Shown here: one piece after another, positions 11,793-23,277 of the stretch | How positions within the stretch are numbered: the stretch's first letter is position 1 | Layout of the letters: each line of letters starts with the position of its first letter | Origin: Neoconidiobolus thromboides FSU 785 | Lineage: Eukaryota; Entomophthoromycota; Entomophthoromycetes; Entomophthorales; Neoconidiobolaceae | DNA: 44,734 bases | Assembly: GCA_025603075.1 (NCBI GenBank) | Contig: MU626419.1 | Coordinates: 1 to 44,734, forward strand | Direction of reading: 5' to 3' | Made by a program: the position numbers and the translations under genes | The notes under the pieces: generated by a model | Database searches by the model: none | Seen by the model: only the letters and a program-made list of their open reading frames with translations | What the model was told of the DNA's origin: nothing

Positions 11793-13289
11793 CCTAATTT
11801 TATAATATTTTTATTTTTTTGATTACCCCAGGTTGAAGTTTACTAAATCAAATAACTGATATTTTGTTATTATAATTTGTAAACTTTCTATTTTAGAGCC
11901 TACGTGCTTTAATCGATTTAAAATATTTAATCTAACATTAGTTTGATTGTACTTATTATTGGGTAATTTCTTTGGGGCTGATTTTATTACAATTCTTCCT
12001 CTATTGTTTTTATTAAGTTAACATCGCTCACCATTAGTTGGGAACAACATTGAGATACTATCGCTTTTAATGCTGATACAATGTATTTATATAAGTTCTA
12101 ACATGCACTTTAAAATTCTTTAATTAAAAAGTATAGTGACATATTTAGGTTTTAACGTATTTAGGATGTTTATTTGTGCTATATCAGTTTATATCAATTA
12201 AGTCGAAATTAAACGATGATTAGGTGGTTCCATCATATCGTTTATAACTCTTATTGTGATTTTTATATAAAAATGTAATAATACTATTATTAAAATAAAC
12301 ATTGAATATCTTATAATCGTTTTTTAATATTAATTGGAATCATTACTACTTTAAAATGTTAAAAATTAGTTGAGCGTGAATATTTTTAAATAATGTTTTA
12401 ATAAAATAGAAATACAATAAACATCTTATATCATTGTTGTTGTTTTATTGAAAATCGTTAACCTCTATTTTGAAACAACTAAAAATCTAATTTAGTCATC
12501 ATCGGTTTTTAAGTTATATTGTTATAACACTTTTTATAAAAAAATAAAAAAGCAATGCATCATACTATACAAATTCTTATTACTTTAAAGAATTAGCATT
12601 TTACATAACTTCTTGTATATATTTGATAAGAGAAAATAAAAGGTTCCCTGGTCATCTGAAGTTTTTAATCCTTCCCACAATTCCTACAAGCCTTCATATA
12701 ATCTAAAAGCTTATGATTAGTTCACCTTTTCTATACTAAACTATTGCCTAAAAACTCCTTAGTCGCTAACACATCAACTTTTGATTCACTCTATAGCTGA
12801 ATTTGATTATACAAAGCTGAATGATACTTAGTTTAACTTAATCTATCTAAATCAGAATTAAAATCAAAAGAATTTGTAATTTTTCTTATTATAGTACGGT
12901 TTATTAATCCTTTTCATTTCATTTCTTTTGTTCTTCCTTACCATAATAAACTCTAATCTATAGATTACTTTATTTTTTCTATACATAAAGCACTTGGGCA
13001 TTTATTAATTGATGTTTTTTTTTAAAATTGAGAAGGTTAATAGTTTTGATACAATGGATTTTTAGCTTTATTTGTAAAAGAATTTATTTTTTGTTCAGAA
13101 ATCTACATGAATTTATAGTAATCTTTAGATTTTTGAAAGGATTATTCAAAAGCAAATAAAGATGTCCTAATTGATTTCGTTTTTTATTGAGTTTTTAAAT
13201 ATTCCATGTTTTAAAAAATAAAAGTACTTATACAATTTTTGATTATTTTATTATAGTTTATATTATGAGTAGTAAAATTCTATTAAATT

Positions 13290-13465
13290 TAATGAAAAAT
13301 CCCAGATTAGCAAAGTTTTTACTAATATAATCTATATATTAATATTGATCAAAGTTGTAGTATGTAAATAAATACATATTCCTATAAAATTTCATTAAGA
13401 AATATCTATTATTGACTGCTTTGTAGTCAACATTGCAGGTTTGCTATCAAACGAATAAAGTATTA
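13290..13465 (+). repeat. Dispersed repeat R1, copy 2 (no MITE inside)
   Basis: It aligns with about 44368-44630, running from CCAGATTAGCAAAG through TTTACTAATATAA, TATTAATATT, AAGTTG.AGTATGTAAAT and TTGACTGCTTT to ACATTGCAG.TTT.CTATCAAA. The right-end copy has a MITE inserted after TTTACTAATATAA; this copy does not, so it preserves the empty site (near 13330-13336). Confidence 0.8.
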
Positions 13466-13983
13466 CAATACTATATGAAATATCGCTTTGTCAGCTCCAT
13501 GGTTGATTATAACATAATCACTTAAATTGTTGTGTTCTCGAGTTCGGGAACAATCAATTCAAACCCCCTTAGTTTGATTTGCTATGAGAATTTCCAGTTT
13601 CATTTCAAAGAATACTATCTTCTCGTTTTAATATTTGTACTTATCGGAGTATAAAAGGGATTTTAGAACATATTAGCTCAAGGCTTTTTAACTGAATCAT
13701 TCTCTGATATTTCGTACATTTAATAAAGCCACTAAATTCTCTTAACAGTATTTTAAGTATATTTTATAGTAGTATTGTCTATTTTACTTGTCTTACATAG
13801 TCTATAGCATATTATGTGCTATTCTTCATAATTCAGGTCTATCTTAGTTATATAAACCAAGACCTTTCGACTTGCGGCTAAGCCAATCAAGTAAAAACTG
13901 CTTTTGACTCTAACTACTGAGCGCCAGATTTCGTACTTTTGAATAAAGGTTCTTTAGGTATAAATTAATTAAACAATCTCCTA

Positions 13984-14094
13984 TATATAGGGATGTATTC
14001 TTGTATTTAAGAGTTTTAGCAATTTTTTCGCTCAAATAGTATTTAAAAGATGAAAATGGTGAACCAAAAAAAATGTTGCAATATATTTTTAATA
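13984..14094 (+). mobile_element. Palindromic TA-MITE, copy 6
   Basis: Left end TATATAGGGATGTATTCTTG, centre TTTCGCTCAAATAGTATTTA, right end CCAAAAAAAATGTTGCAATA. The right terminus is degraded. Confidence 0.75.
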
Positions 14095-14144
14095 AGTGTT
14101 TATTATTGTTGTTATTAAGTTTCAACAATATGTATTATTTATTA

Positions 14145-14545
14145 TAAAACTCTACAAACTTCGGGCCACTATAAATAGATATTAAAATTGATGTAAGCGA
14201 ATTATAGTGCTTATATAATGTGTTTCTCTCTATTATATTAAAACTTTTAAAAATTCTATTTTGAAGTTTAATTGTAAAAGCTTGGATTTTATTATCATTT
14301 CGATAAAAAATAAAGTCAAATAACTATATATTATATATCTATTAAATATTTAATAGAAATAGTATAAAACATAGGATTAAAAAAATAAATTAAAAATAAA
14401 TTAAAACAAGTCTTTCAAGTTAAATTTTATTTAATTTTAAGCTTCTTAAATCCAATTATTAATCACACATTAAGAGACTTGTAAATTTAGAACTTGAATT
14501 AATTTTTAAACAATTCTGAAACCAATTCAGACATCTCAAACTGAT
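14145..14545 (-). repeat. Dispersed repeat R2, copy 1, with coding-like remnant
   Basis: It aligns over about 400 bases with 40500-40905. On the minus strand the left part reads as protein with one register (RIFKSFNIIERNTLYKHYN) that matches the other copy's residues (GTFKNFDTVERSSLYKRYN). This suggests a fragment of one duplicated, now broken gene plus its AT-rich upstream sequence. The protein family is not recognised. Confidence 0.6.
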
Positions 14546-14558
14546 TTTTGAAAAAAAC

Positions 14559-14663
14559 CTGAGGATGTTTTCTTTGATTTCATCACTTTTTCCATCTTTT
14601 AAGCGTTATTTGAGTAGAAAGGTTGTTAGTGAAATCCTAAATAAAAAAATACATCTTCATTTT
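14559..14663 (-). mobile_element. Palindromic TA-MITE, copy 7
   Basis: Reverse orientation: CTGAGGATGTTTTCTTTGAT at the left, TTAAGCGTTATTTGAGTAGA in the centre and AAATACATCTTCATTTTA at the right. It directly abuts repeat R2. Confidence 0.75.
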
Positions 14664-14907
14664 ATTTTTTCAAGCTTAGAAACTAGAAGTAAAAGGAAAA
14701 TTTTGCTTTTAAAATGAGTTATAAATCCAAACCTAAATAATAAGCTTAATTAATTTCCACATCATTCTAATTTAATCTTTATAACCCAAACCCTATAAAA
14801 ACTATCAATCACTTGCCTTTTTGATAAAACATCAAATTCGCAGCCTTGACGTCATCTTGATAGTATTTGAATTAAAACAAATTTATCCTTTATTTTTTGA
14901 ACTTAAG

Positions 14908-17645
14908 ATGTCAATATTTAAAGCTGTTGGAAACTATATCTTTGGGGATGACCCTTCAGTAAGATCTGATCTAAAATTGGACAATGGTTCTTTGCGTTTA
15001 TATAATTTAAGAAATCTCAATAAGTTTATTACAATGTACTGCATTTTAATAATTAATTTTTATCTAATATCTTTTTTTTAGCTATAACCGATGTGAGATG
15101 TCAATCCAGAAAACTGATTATTTGTATCAACACCAACTCATTGTTTCCAGAGTCTTTGATGAGGGTGAAGAGGAAAGAGAATTAGAAAACTCAGGTAAAT
15201 AGAAAGCATTTGATCTACTTTATAACTAATTATATAGATGTAATTGACACTGAAATGACATTTTTAATTGACGAGAATATGAAATTCAAACATCAAAAAA
15301 TCAAAGAAGATAACGATGTTTATCAGGTATTTTCCTGGATTGGTCAAGATGTAATTATTTTTTTATCTATAGTTTTAAATATTAACGTTCTATAAGTCTA
15401 AAGGAAATGCTCGTAATTATGAGTTTAGAGTACTGAAAGAAGATGCTACTGACAACTATGCGAAAACTTTCTTGGATGCTATTGTTGGATGTGTTTTTGA
15501 AAGAAAATGCAATGCTTCTCGTGATCAAGCTACCATAGATGACATTGAAATGCTCACAAAACAACTGTAAGCATATTCAAAAATGAAGTAACAAATATTG
15601 ACTATTTTTTAGAGCTCAAGTTGAAATAAAGAGTGAACCACCAACACAATCAATTAAAGCAAAACTCTCCCCATTACCACCAAATTGTGTTGAAACGCTT
15701 AAAATTAAAGCTGGGTTAAATTTATATGATACTGATAAATCCATTCATGTATTTAAATCAAATGTCGATGTAAGGTTAATGAAAGAATCTGGGCCACATT
15801 ATGTTTGTAAGTTGGTAGTTTTTTCTATACGAATAATCTGACAAATTATTTTAGATTGGTTAACTGCAGAAGATGTAGATAAAGGCAACTCAGGACCTAT
15901 TTTATGCTTAAAATTAGGACTTGACTTAAATCCAAGGTTTACCAATGTAATATTTTTAACTTGTTTTTAGATATTTTCTAACCGTATATATATTAGACTT
16001 TAAAATCATTTATGTTTATAGAAAAAAGAGGTAATTAGTAGGATAAATTATTATTGATAAGTTATCTTACCTTATTAGACGGAAGATTTAATTCTTGGAT
16101 GTTAAAATTTAATGACGTAAAAAGCGATGTAGAGTTTAAGACCGTTTTTGCAAAATGCTTTTATGAAGTTGCTAACCAAAGGCCTTATGCTAAAGTCAAA
16201 GTAAGTCCTATATAATGCATAATAAAATACATTATTTAAATAAGTTGTAGGAAGACGAAAGAGTCTACATTGATAGATCTTACAATCTGGATTATGATAG
16301 CGATGGTAATTTTATTTACATATTTATTTATTTAATATTTATATTTTAATAAGAAATCGTACTTTCGGAAGAAGAAGAAGAAGCTAAACAAGAAGAACCT
16401 AAAAGGACTCCAAGCCAAAAAATTAAAAATTCTATTAAAGAGAATTTATCAGACTCAAATAATCATAACAAAAATTTATCTATTGGATACAAACATGATA
16501 GATCTTTTATCTCTCGTGGATCTAACATAGGTGTGTTTAAACATGGAAACGGAAACGAACTTGAGTATTGTGCTACTATTACTGATATTAAAGACTCTAA
16601 AGGAAAACTGACTAGTCCATCTAAGGTATTGTAATTCATAATAATATTTTTTTAATTTCTTAAGGTTTGTAGATGATGCTCCATAACCAAGATTCTTCTT
16701 TACTTTTAATGTTACCTAACGATAAATCTACATTATACGATTTGGATCTTGAAAGTGGGACCATTAAACAGAAAATCCAAGTCCATGATAAAATCAAATG
16801 TGATGATATTTTTTCAACTTCAAAGTATGCTCAAATGACATCAGAACAGACTTTATATGGATTAAATCCAAATTCTATGTATCGTATAGATCCACGTATC
16901 GGCGGTAAAAGTAGTATTGTACCAACCGAATTAAAGAGGTATGCTACTAAAGTTCAATTTATATGTGCAGCTACAACTCCAACTGGTGAAATTGCAGTTG
17001 CTTCGGAAAATGGTGAAATCCTGCTTTATAATCAAATAGGCAAGAATGCAAAGACCGCATTACCACCAAATGGGGATAAGATTTATGGGTTGGATATCAC
17101 TAACGATGGACAATATATAATTGCAACTTGTAAAACCTATCTTCTATTAGTTGATTGTAGAATCTATTCGGATGTTCAAAAGAGAACCGGATTCCAAAAA
17201 TCCTTCCCTAAAGACGAGAAACCTGCTCTAAAAAGACTTCAATTAAAGCCAGAACATGTTGCTCAAATTTCTCAAGATATTAATTTTACACCAGCCAAAT
17301 TTAATGCTGGTCAAGATATTCTTGAGAAGTATATAGTTACCAGTACCGGTAACTATGTGGTTTTATGGAACTTTCGTCAAGTTAAGATCGGTAAAACCTT
17401 TGCATATTCCTTAAAACAATATGAAGAAAGTATAGTTGGCGATAACTTCCGATTCAATCAGGATAGAACTATCGTTGTTGCTATGCCTAACGATTTGACC
17501 ATGGCCTCTCAAGGCGAGTTTAGAACTCCAGCTAATTTATTTCAAAAGGTAAACTTTATAGATAATTATTTATTTTATTTTTTTATTTAAAATTGATTTT
17601 TAGGGGAAGAAATCCAAGTCTTCTGTTGTAAATTCACCATCTTAG
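14908..17645 (+). CDS. VID27: Vid27 family protein
   Basis: Cytoplasmic protein of the fungal and plant Vid27 family. Yeast VID27 was named for a link to vacuolar import and degradation of gluconeogenic enzymes; its exact role is unsettled. I chose the ATG at 14908 (MSIFKAVGNYIFGDD), which matches the family N-terminus. The open frame upstream of it has no ATG. Many short introns interrupt the gene (for example 15024-15081 and 15195-15237). The N-terminal domain shows QHQLIVSRVFDEGEEE and the MTFLIDENMKF block. An acidic linker follows (EEEEAKQEEPKR near 16375). A long last-but-one exon (16673-17547) encodes the C-terminal beta-propeller-like domain, with LYDLDLESGTIKQKIQVHD, YAQMTSEQTLYGLN and a WNF repeat end. 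A final short exon gives GKKSKSSVVNSPS-stop at 17643-17645. It appears complete. Confidence 0.9.
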
Positions 17646-18045
17646 GAAGCTACTAGTAATCATTCTCTAATATCTATTCTGAAACAAGCACATGCCATGA
17701 AAACTTTATGCTTGGTATCAGTTTTGTTATGCTATAAAGAATAAAAATCTTATTCTGATGTATTTTATAACCATCCGTTTTAATCAAATAACTTGCCTAA
17801 ATATTATAATTTTAAACTAAAATAGATTAGACCTATAGCACTATTTTATTATATTTTAAAAAGAAACATTGTAAGTGTTAAAAGGTCATAATAACTCTGA
17901 CTAATATTCTACAAAAATGTTAAATGTTTAGATTGAAATAGGAACAATGTATTCTTTAATGTCTAAACGTTTAATTCGTATATATATTAATGATTAAATA
18001 TTATGATAAATGTACTATCAGCTTATCTATGATTAAAGCTTTTCT

Positions 18046-18075
18046 TTTTCTATTTCTATTTCTATTTCTATTAAA
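18046..18075. repeat. (TATTTC)n microsatellite
   Basis: About four tandem copies of TATTTC. Confidence 0.85.
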
Positions 18076-18129
18076 CCAATAATGATAATCCTATATAAAC
18101 TACATTAACTCAATAATTGAGGAATCCAA

Positions 18130-18160
18130 AATAAAAATAAAAATAAAAATAAAAATAAAA
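18130..18160. repeat. (AAAAT)n microsatellite
   Basis: About six tandem copies of AAAAT. Confidence 0.85.
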
Positions 18161-18697
18161 GCTACTAATAAAAAGCAATATTAAAACGGATAATAATATC
18201 TAATAACAGGTAAAATTGAATTTTTTATACGATTTCGCCCTATTTCATATAAGGATTTCTATCATATTCTCGCTTGGTAATTTCTCAACTTATATTAAGA
18301 TGTTTGTCATTTTAAACTCTACTCTTTCAACAAGCTTTTTACATCAATGTAACATGACCATTTGATATTAACACTGAAAATCGTTTTATACTTCTTTAGC
18401 GGCTATCAATAACAGGTTAGTTGAATGGCTTTTTATTTCCTGACATTTTTAAAAAATATCATAAGGCGCGATCTAAAGATATTTGTAAAACTATCATAAA
18501 CTAAGGTGGTCCTTATAAAACATCTAGTACTATTTGCTTGACTAAAATTAAAAACTTCAAATATTTTCTTATTAATTTTTAATACAGATCATTTTGCAAA
18601 ATTACAATGCAAATTTCGGCTAAAGCTGAGTTGTATTCGTCATACTAAATAAACTTCAATTGGATTTATTTTTAACTTTGATTGAAATTTAAACAAA

Positions 18698-20462
18698 ATG
18701 GCGTATGGAAACATAGAAAAAATGGAAAAAGATTACACTAAGGAGGTGGATGAGCTATTGGTGCGCGTTGAAAATTTGTTAAAAGTAACAATACAACTAA
18801 TCATAAGATAAATACTAACCTTTTAGGAAAACAAAATTGAAGCTACACTAGAAAGTTTAACTAGTTTTGAAAAAAAGACAAGAAATGTAATTTATTTTGA
18901 ATCCTTTTCTTTGATTGTTAATTCATTGTTTAGGCTGGTGACTCTATTTCTACAGGTCGAATTTTGGAGCAGATTGTTAAAGTGCACCATCATGCTGGAG
19001 ACTGGAAAGGACTTAATGAGTCTATTACCACTTTATCTAAAAAGCATGGACAACTCAAACAAGTAATTAAAACCTTCTGTTTTGTTTTAAAAGCTAAACT
19101 TTGCACTAGGCAAACACAAAATTGGTTCAATGTGCTATGACTTATCTCGATAACACTCCAGATATGGAAACCAAATTAGCTTTAATAGCTACTTTGAGAA
19201 CTGTGACTGAAGGCAAAGTATTGAATTATTTGTGAGAAATTTTGAGATTTACTAAACTTTAAAAGATTTTTGTAGAGGTTGAGCGCGCCAATCTTACTAG
19301 AATGTTAGCTAAAATCAAAGAAGAGGAAGGCAATCTTGTAGAAGCTTCCAATATTTTACAAGAATTACAAGTAGGATTTAATGATCTTTTTTTAAATATC
19401 TTTTAATTATTTGAATAGGTAGAAACTTTTGGATCTATGGAAAAGAGAGACAAAACAGATTTTATATTAGAACAGATGCGATTATGTTTATTAACTGAAG
19501 ATTATATTCGTACTGTGATAATAAGTAAAAAGATTAATACTTCTTTTTTTAAAAATTCAGAAAATGATGTAAATATATAATTATTTTCAAAATTCATAGC
19601 TAACTTTCATTCGTAGGATTTAAAATTACGCTTCTATAAACTTATGATTGAATACTCTTTGCATGAAGGCGAATATCTTAATATTTGCAAATATTATAGA
19701 GAAATTTATAACACTAAGAGTTTAGACTCAGATGAAGAAGCTAAGGCTGATGCGCTCAGTAGAAGTTTATTATTCTGTATTCTTTCACCATATGATCATG
19801 AACAATCAGACCTCCTTCACCGTATTTTAACTGATAAACAATGCGAAGAAATTGCATCTTTAGCTACGTAAGTTTTACTTAAATTTATTAAATTTTATTT
19901 ATCATATTTTAGTGAGTTAGCCAAGATCTTTACTGCTGATGAATTGATGCGCTGGCCAGTCATTGAAGAAACTTATGGACCAACCCTAGTTAAACTTGAA
20001 GTTTTCAAAACAGGTACTATGGATGGATTAAAGCGCTGGGAAGATTTCCATGCTCGAGTCATTGAACATGTAATAAATACGTACTATTTTTTTAATCCAC
20101 TTTTAAACATTTTTATAGAACATCCGTATTATATCTAAATATTACACTCGTGTTACTTTGGAACGCCTTACTCAGCTTTTAGATCAAACCATTGAGGTAA
20201 ATAATAATATTTTATTAGATAGTAGTGACTTAATTTTTTTTAGGAAACCGAGGAATTCCTTTCTAATTTAGTAGTTAAAAAGACGATTTATGCACGTATA
20301 GATCGCCCAGCAGGAATTGTATCCTTTGTTAAACCACGTAATACTGTAGAAGTATTAGGGGATTGGACCAGTGATGTGAATAGTTTATTAAACTTGATCG
20401 AGCAAACTACTCATTTAATTTCTAAAGAAGAAATGGTTCACAAAATCTCACAAACCATGTAA
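18698..20462 (+). CDS. RPN5: 26S proteasome regulatory subunit Rpn5 (PSMD12)
   Basis: A PCI-domain scaffold subunit of the proteasome lid, needed to assemble the 19S particle. The ATG at 18698 begins [17 protein letters not shown]. Nine short introns fit the reading frame exactly (for example after LLK, TRN, LKQ, END, LAT, IEH and TIE). The order follows the family: N-terminal helical repeats ([30 protein letters not shown]), the [18 protein letters not shown] block, [18 protein letters not shown], then the PCI module near the C-terminus ([20 protein letters not shown]), followed by [11 protein letters not shown] of the winged helix. It ends HKISQTM-stop at 20460-20462. It looks complete, about 440 residues, as in yeast and human. 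It is convergent with the acyl-CoA synthetase gene, with only about 110 bases between the stops. Confidence 0.95.
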
Positions 20463-20571
20463 GGTAGAATGAAATAGTTTTTTTATTAATAAAGGGGAGT
20501 TAAATCATTTTGTTTTGTGTTATTTTATTAAGTCATAAAAATTTACTTATATGAAATGAACAATGCTCTTA

Positions 20572-22714
20572 TCAGATGTAATCAGCTTTTAAAGCTTTCT
20601 TGTTAACTTTACCCATAGCATTTTTAGGGATTTGATCTAATACCTCAAATCTATTAGGTAGCTTATAGTCAGCTAATTTATCAGATAAAAAAGTCAATAG
20701 CTTCTCTTTATCAAAAGAGTAACCACTCTATAAGTAAATGTTAATCTACAACTTATATCAATGACTTATTTACCTTCAAAACTAATAAAGCCAATATACT
20801 TTCCCCAAACTCTTGATGGGGAAGACCCAATACAGTACACTCTGAAATAGCCTCAAAGTCTAAAATTTCCTTTTCAATTTCTAATGCTGATAGTTTAAAT
20901 CCTTTATACTTTAATTATGATTAGTACTTTCGAATTATAAATTGAACTATTCTTACTTTAATAATATCGACACTGTTTCGCCCTAAAATTCGGTATCCAT
21001 GATCCAAAGTTAATTCCGCAATGTCTCCTGTTTTAAACCTGAACAAAGTCAACAATTTTGTTTAAACTTGGTATAATGTTACCATCCATCTTTAGTGAAC
21101 GCTTCTTTTGTTGCTATTTCATTTTTCCAATACCTGATTGAATTAAAATTACAATATACAATTATGATGCAAATAAACTATTACTCTTTAAATACTGAAG
21201 GTCCACGGATTTGAATTTCCCCAGATTGATTGTTATTATAAATGACATTATTATCTTCATCTACCAATCTTATTTCTACTGTAGGAAAGGGAAGTCCGAC
21301 GTGACCCTAATTTGAAATTAGTTATTATTATATATTTTTAACGACACCTACCTTAGTTCTTTCTTCAATTGGAGAATAAGGATTTGTTAAAGCCATCCCA
21401 ATCTCACTCATACCATATCTTTCTAATAGCTTATGGCCAGAAATCTGATGCCATTGGTCGAATACAGTACTTGGTAAAGCGGAAGAGCCAGAGGCCATTA
21501 AACGATAAGATTTGAAATTTTCAGTTACCTGTTTTTTCTCTTCGTCAGTTAACTTACTATAACATTGAATCAATGTAGCTAAATAAAATTTAAAAACTAG
21601 TCTTAAGGTTAAAGTAAACGAGTACCATAGATTGTTGGAACAGCCATAAACATATTGATTTGCTTATTGGTTAAAAATTGTTTCCATAATTGATCTGGAT
21701 TATATTTTATAAACTGTACGGTACCTCCATTGTATAGTATACAGTTTAAAGCCTTTATTTTTAAATTTGATTGATTGATTGATTAAATAGTAAAACTTAC
21801 ATTTATTACTCCCTTAATTAAATTATTAATATTAAGTGATAAATCATTTAGCTAGTATTGCCTTACATGAACGTGATGCAATGGCAAACAATGCAGGATA
21901 TGGTCACTTTTTTGATAGTCCCAAGCTGTAGTTAAAGCATCCATCATGGCCAATATATTTTTATATGTCAATACCACCCCTTTGGGTTTACCTATATAAT
22001 ATTTAATCGACTCGTTCTCATACAAATTATTTCACTTACCAGTGGTACCAGATGTATAAATAAACAATGCTTCCTTTTCAAGATCAAACTCAAAAAACTC
22101 AAAATCAAGATTTGAATTCTCAGCTAAAAGGATTTCTTTAGTTAGTGGAATACATTCGATGTTTATATTTTGTTTTAGTTGTTTAACCTTATCCTCATAC
22201 TGTGGATGATACAATAACACTTTTGATTGACTATTTTCTAGTACATATTCTAATTCTTTAATAGGATGTGACAAGCCTAGAAGGTTAGTACTATTAGGTA
22301 CTATTATTGTTTTGAATAGCCAAATTTACCCAACGGTACCGCTGTTGCTCCACAGGCCCATATTCCCCATTGCGTACAGGCGTATTCTAAACTGTTTGGC
22401 ATCAAGTATGCTACCCTTTCTGCTTGTAAAAACCTTAAAGATAAAAAATGCGACTATAAGGATTGACTAATAAGTACTTACTTCTTTTTTTGATCCTTCA
22501 GTAACATGTTTTTGATCCTATGAACCCCTTGGAATACCTGACTATAAGTATAGGCTTTATTATCCTCGATGATGCTTGATTTGGTTAGGTCATTGTTTAA
22601 GTTTCTGAGTGGCTTAGTGAATATAGGTATTAATGGTAAGTTTAGTTTTGATGAATACATTCTGTGCGTTGAGATGAAGAGTCTTTGTTTGAATAGGTTT
22701 GATAACCGCAACAT
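20572..22714 (-). CDS. ACSF3: Malonyl-CoA synthetase, ACSF3 type, mitochondrial
   Basis: An adenylate-forming (ANL superfamily) enzyme. ACSF3 relatives make malonyl-CoA from malonate, CoA and ATP in mitochondria, feeding mitochondrial fatty-acid synthesis and clearing malonate. The start at 22714 gives a basic, amphipathic N-terminus ([20 protein letters not shown]), a likely mitochondrial presequence. Many short introns are present, with a 12-nt microexon at 21801-21812. Family signatures: P-loop [64 protein letters not shown], the GWFKTGD hinge block, [19 protein letters not shown], and the catalytic lysine motif [11 protein letters not shown] near the end. The HHVHG and ERYGMTEIGMAL-like blocks are closer to ACSF3 than to general acyl-CoA synthetases. 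It ends KADYI-stop at 20572-20574. Complete. Confidence 0.92.
21801..21812 (-). other. 12-nt microexon of the ACSF3 gene
   Basis: Read on the minus strand, GGAGTAATAAAT lies between an acceptor (AATTAAG) and a donor (GTAAGT). It encodes Gly-Val-Ile-Asn, joining LHHVH to ALNC and restoring the family motif LPLHHVHGVVNAL. The flanking introns are 21813-21866 (54 nt) and 21753-21800 (48 nt). The second contains a TTGA tandem repeat near 21766-21785. Confidence 0.85.
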
Positions 22715-23277
22715 TTAATTAAAAAATATTTTATTTTGTAACGTCACGGTTCTTAATTTTTAATCAAAATGGCTATAATAAAAATAGGAATGAAGTAATT
22801 TAAAATTGAACTATAAAAAGTAATGGGATAATTAAATCATAAGATTACATCTACTACTTTTAGCTTCGTCAATAGATTTAGCGTTAATGAAGTCTATTTA
22901 TTTTGTATCAAAGCTGCTAAATGAATAATAGTGTAGAATGATGCCACATTAATTAAATACAGCCATGTTATTGAGCTTGAAATTTTTAGTTCTATAGTTT
23001 AACAATATTATTTATTCAGAATACTATCTAGTTTTTGGTATTTGTAAGTTGTTTTAATGCCCCGTCTTAAAGTCTTGTTGTTTAAGTTCGTATAGTGTTT
23101 AATATATATATAATTTATTTAAATGATAATTTAATATTTTCACTATAAATTCCTATATTAAAATCATTTACTACTGCTAACTATCAATATAACTTTGTAT
23201 AGTTTATTAGTATCACAAATAAAATATCACTGAAGCGACTGAGTGTACAGTACTAATCAAAGTTAGTTCTTAAACAA
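22715..23277. other. Intergenic region upstream of ACSF3
   Basis: AT-rich DNA with no gene. A TGACGT half-site lies just upstream of the ACSF3 start codon (22741-22746). Nothing else is recognised. Confidence 0.5.
22741..22746 (-). promoter_or_regulatory. CRE/ATF-like TGACGT site
   Basis: TGACGT on the minus strand, 27 bases upstream of the ACSF3 ATG. This hexamer is bound by CREB/ATF-class bZIP proteins. A single short motif in 44 kb could be chance. Confidence 0.25.

Larger units (their letters stand above)
11207..14907. other. Long gene-poor region with repeats
   Basis: About 3.7 kb without a recognisable gene. It holds a (TTCAAA)n microsatellite (11760-11792), a copy of dispersed repeat R1 (13290-13465), a MITE (13984-14094), a copy of dispersed repeat R2 (14145-14545) and another MITE in the opposite orientation (14559-14663). 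The 12.6-12.8 kb and 13.48-13.9 kb stretches are less AT-biased but show no open frame I can assign. No tRNA-like structure is convincing. Confidence 0.5.
17646..18697. other. Intergenic region with two microsatellites
   Basis: No gene is seen between Vid27 and Rpn5. Simple repeats TTTCTA-type (about 18046-18075) and (AAAAT)n (about 18130-18160) are present. The rest is AT-rich and includes the 3' flank of VID27 and the promoter of RPN5. Confidence 0.5.

Noticed and set aside
13525-13600. Possible tRNA-like stretch with a TTCGGGAAC loop
   Set aside because: No acceptor stem or anticodon arm can be paired around it; the resemblance is to one loop only.
14821-14907. N-terminal extension of VID27 upstream of 14908
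   Set aside because: The extension has no ATG and the family N-terminus begins at MSIFKAVGNYIFGD.
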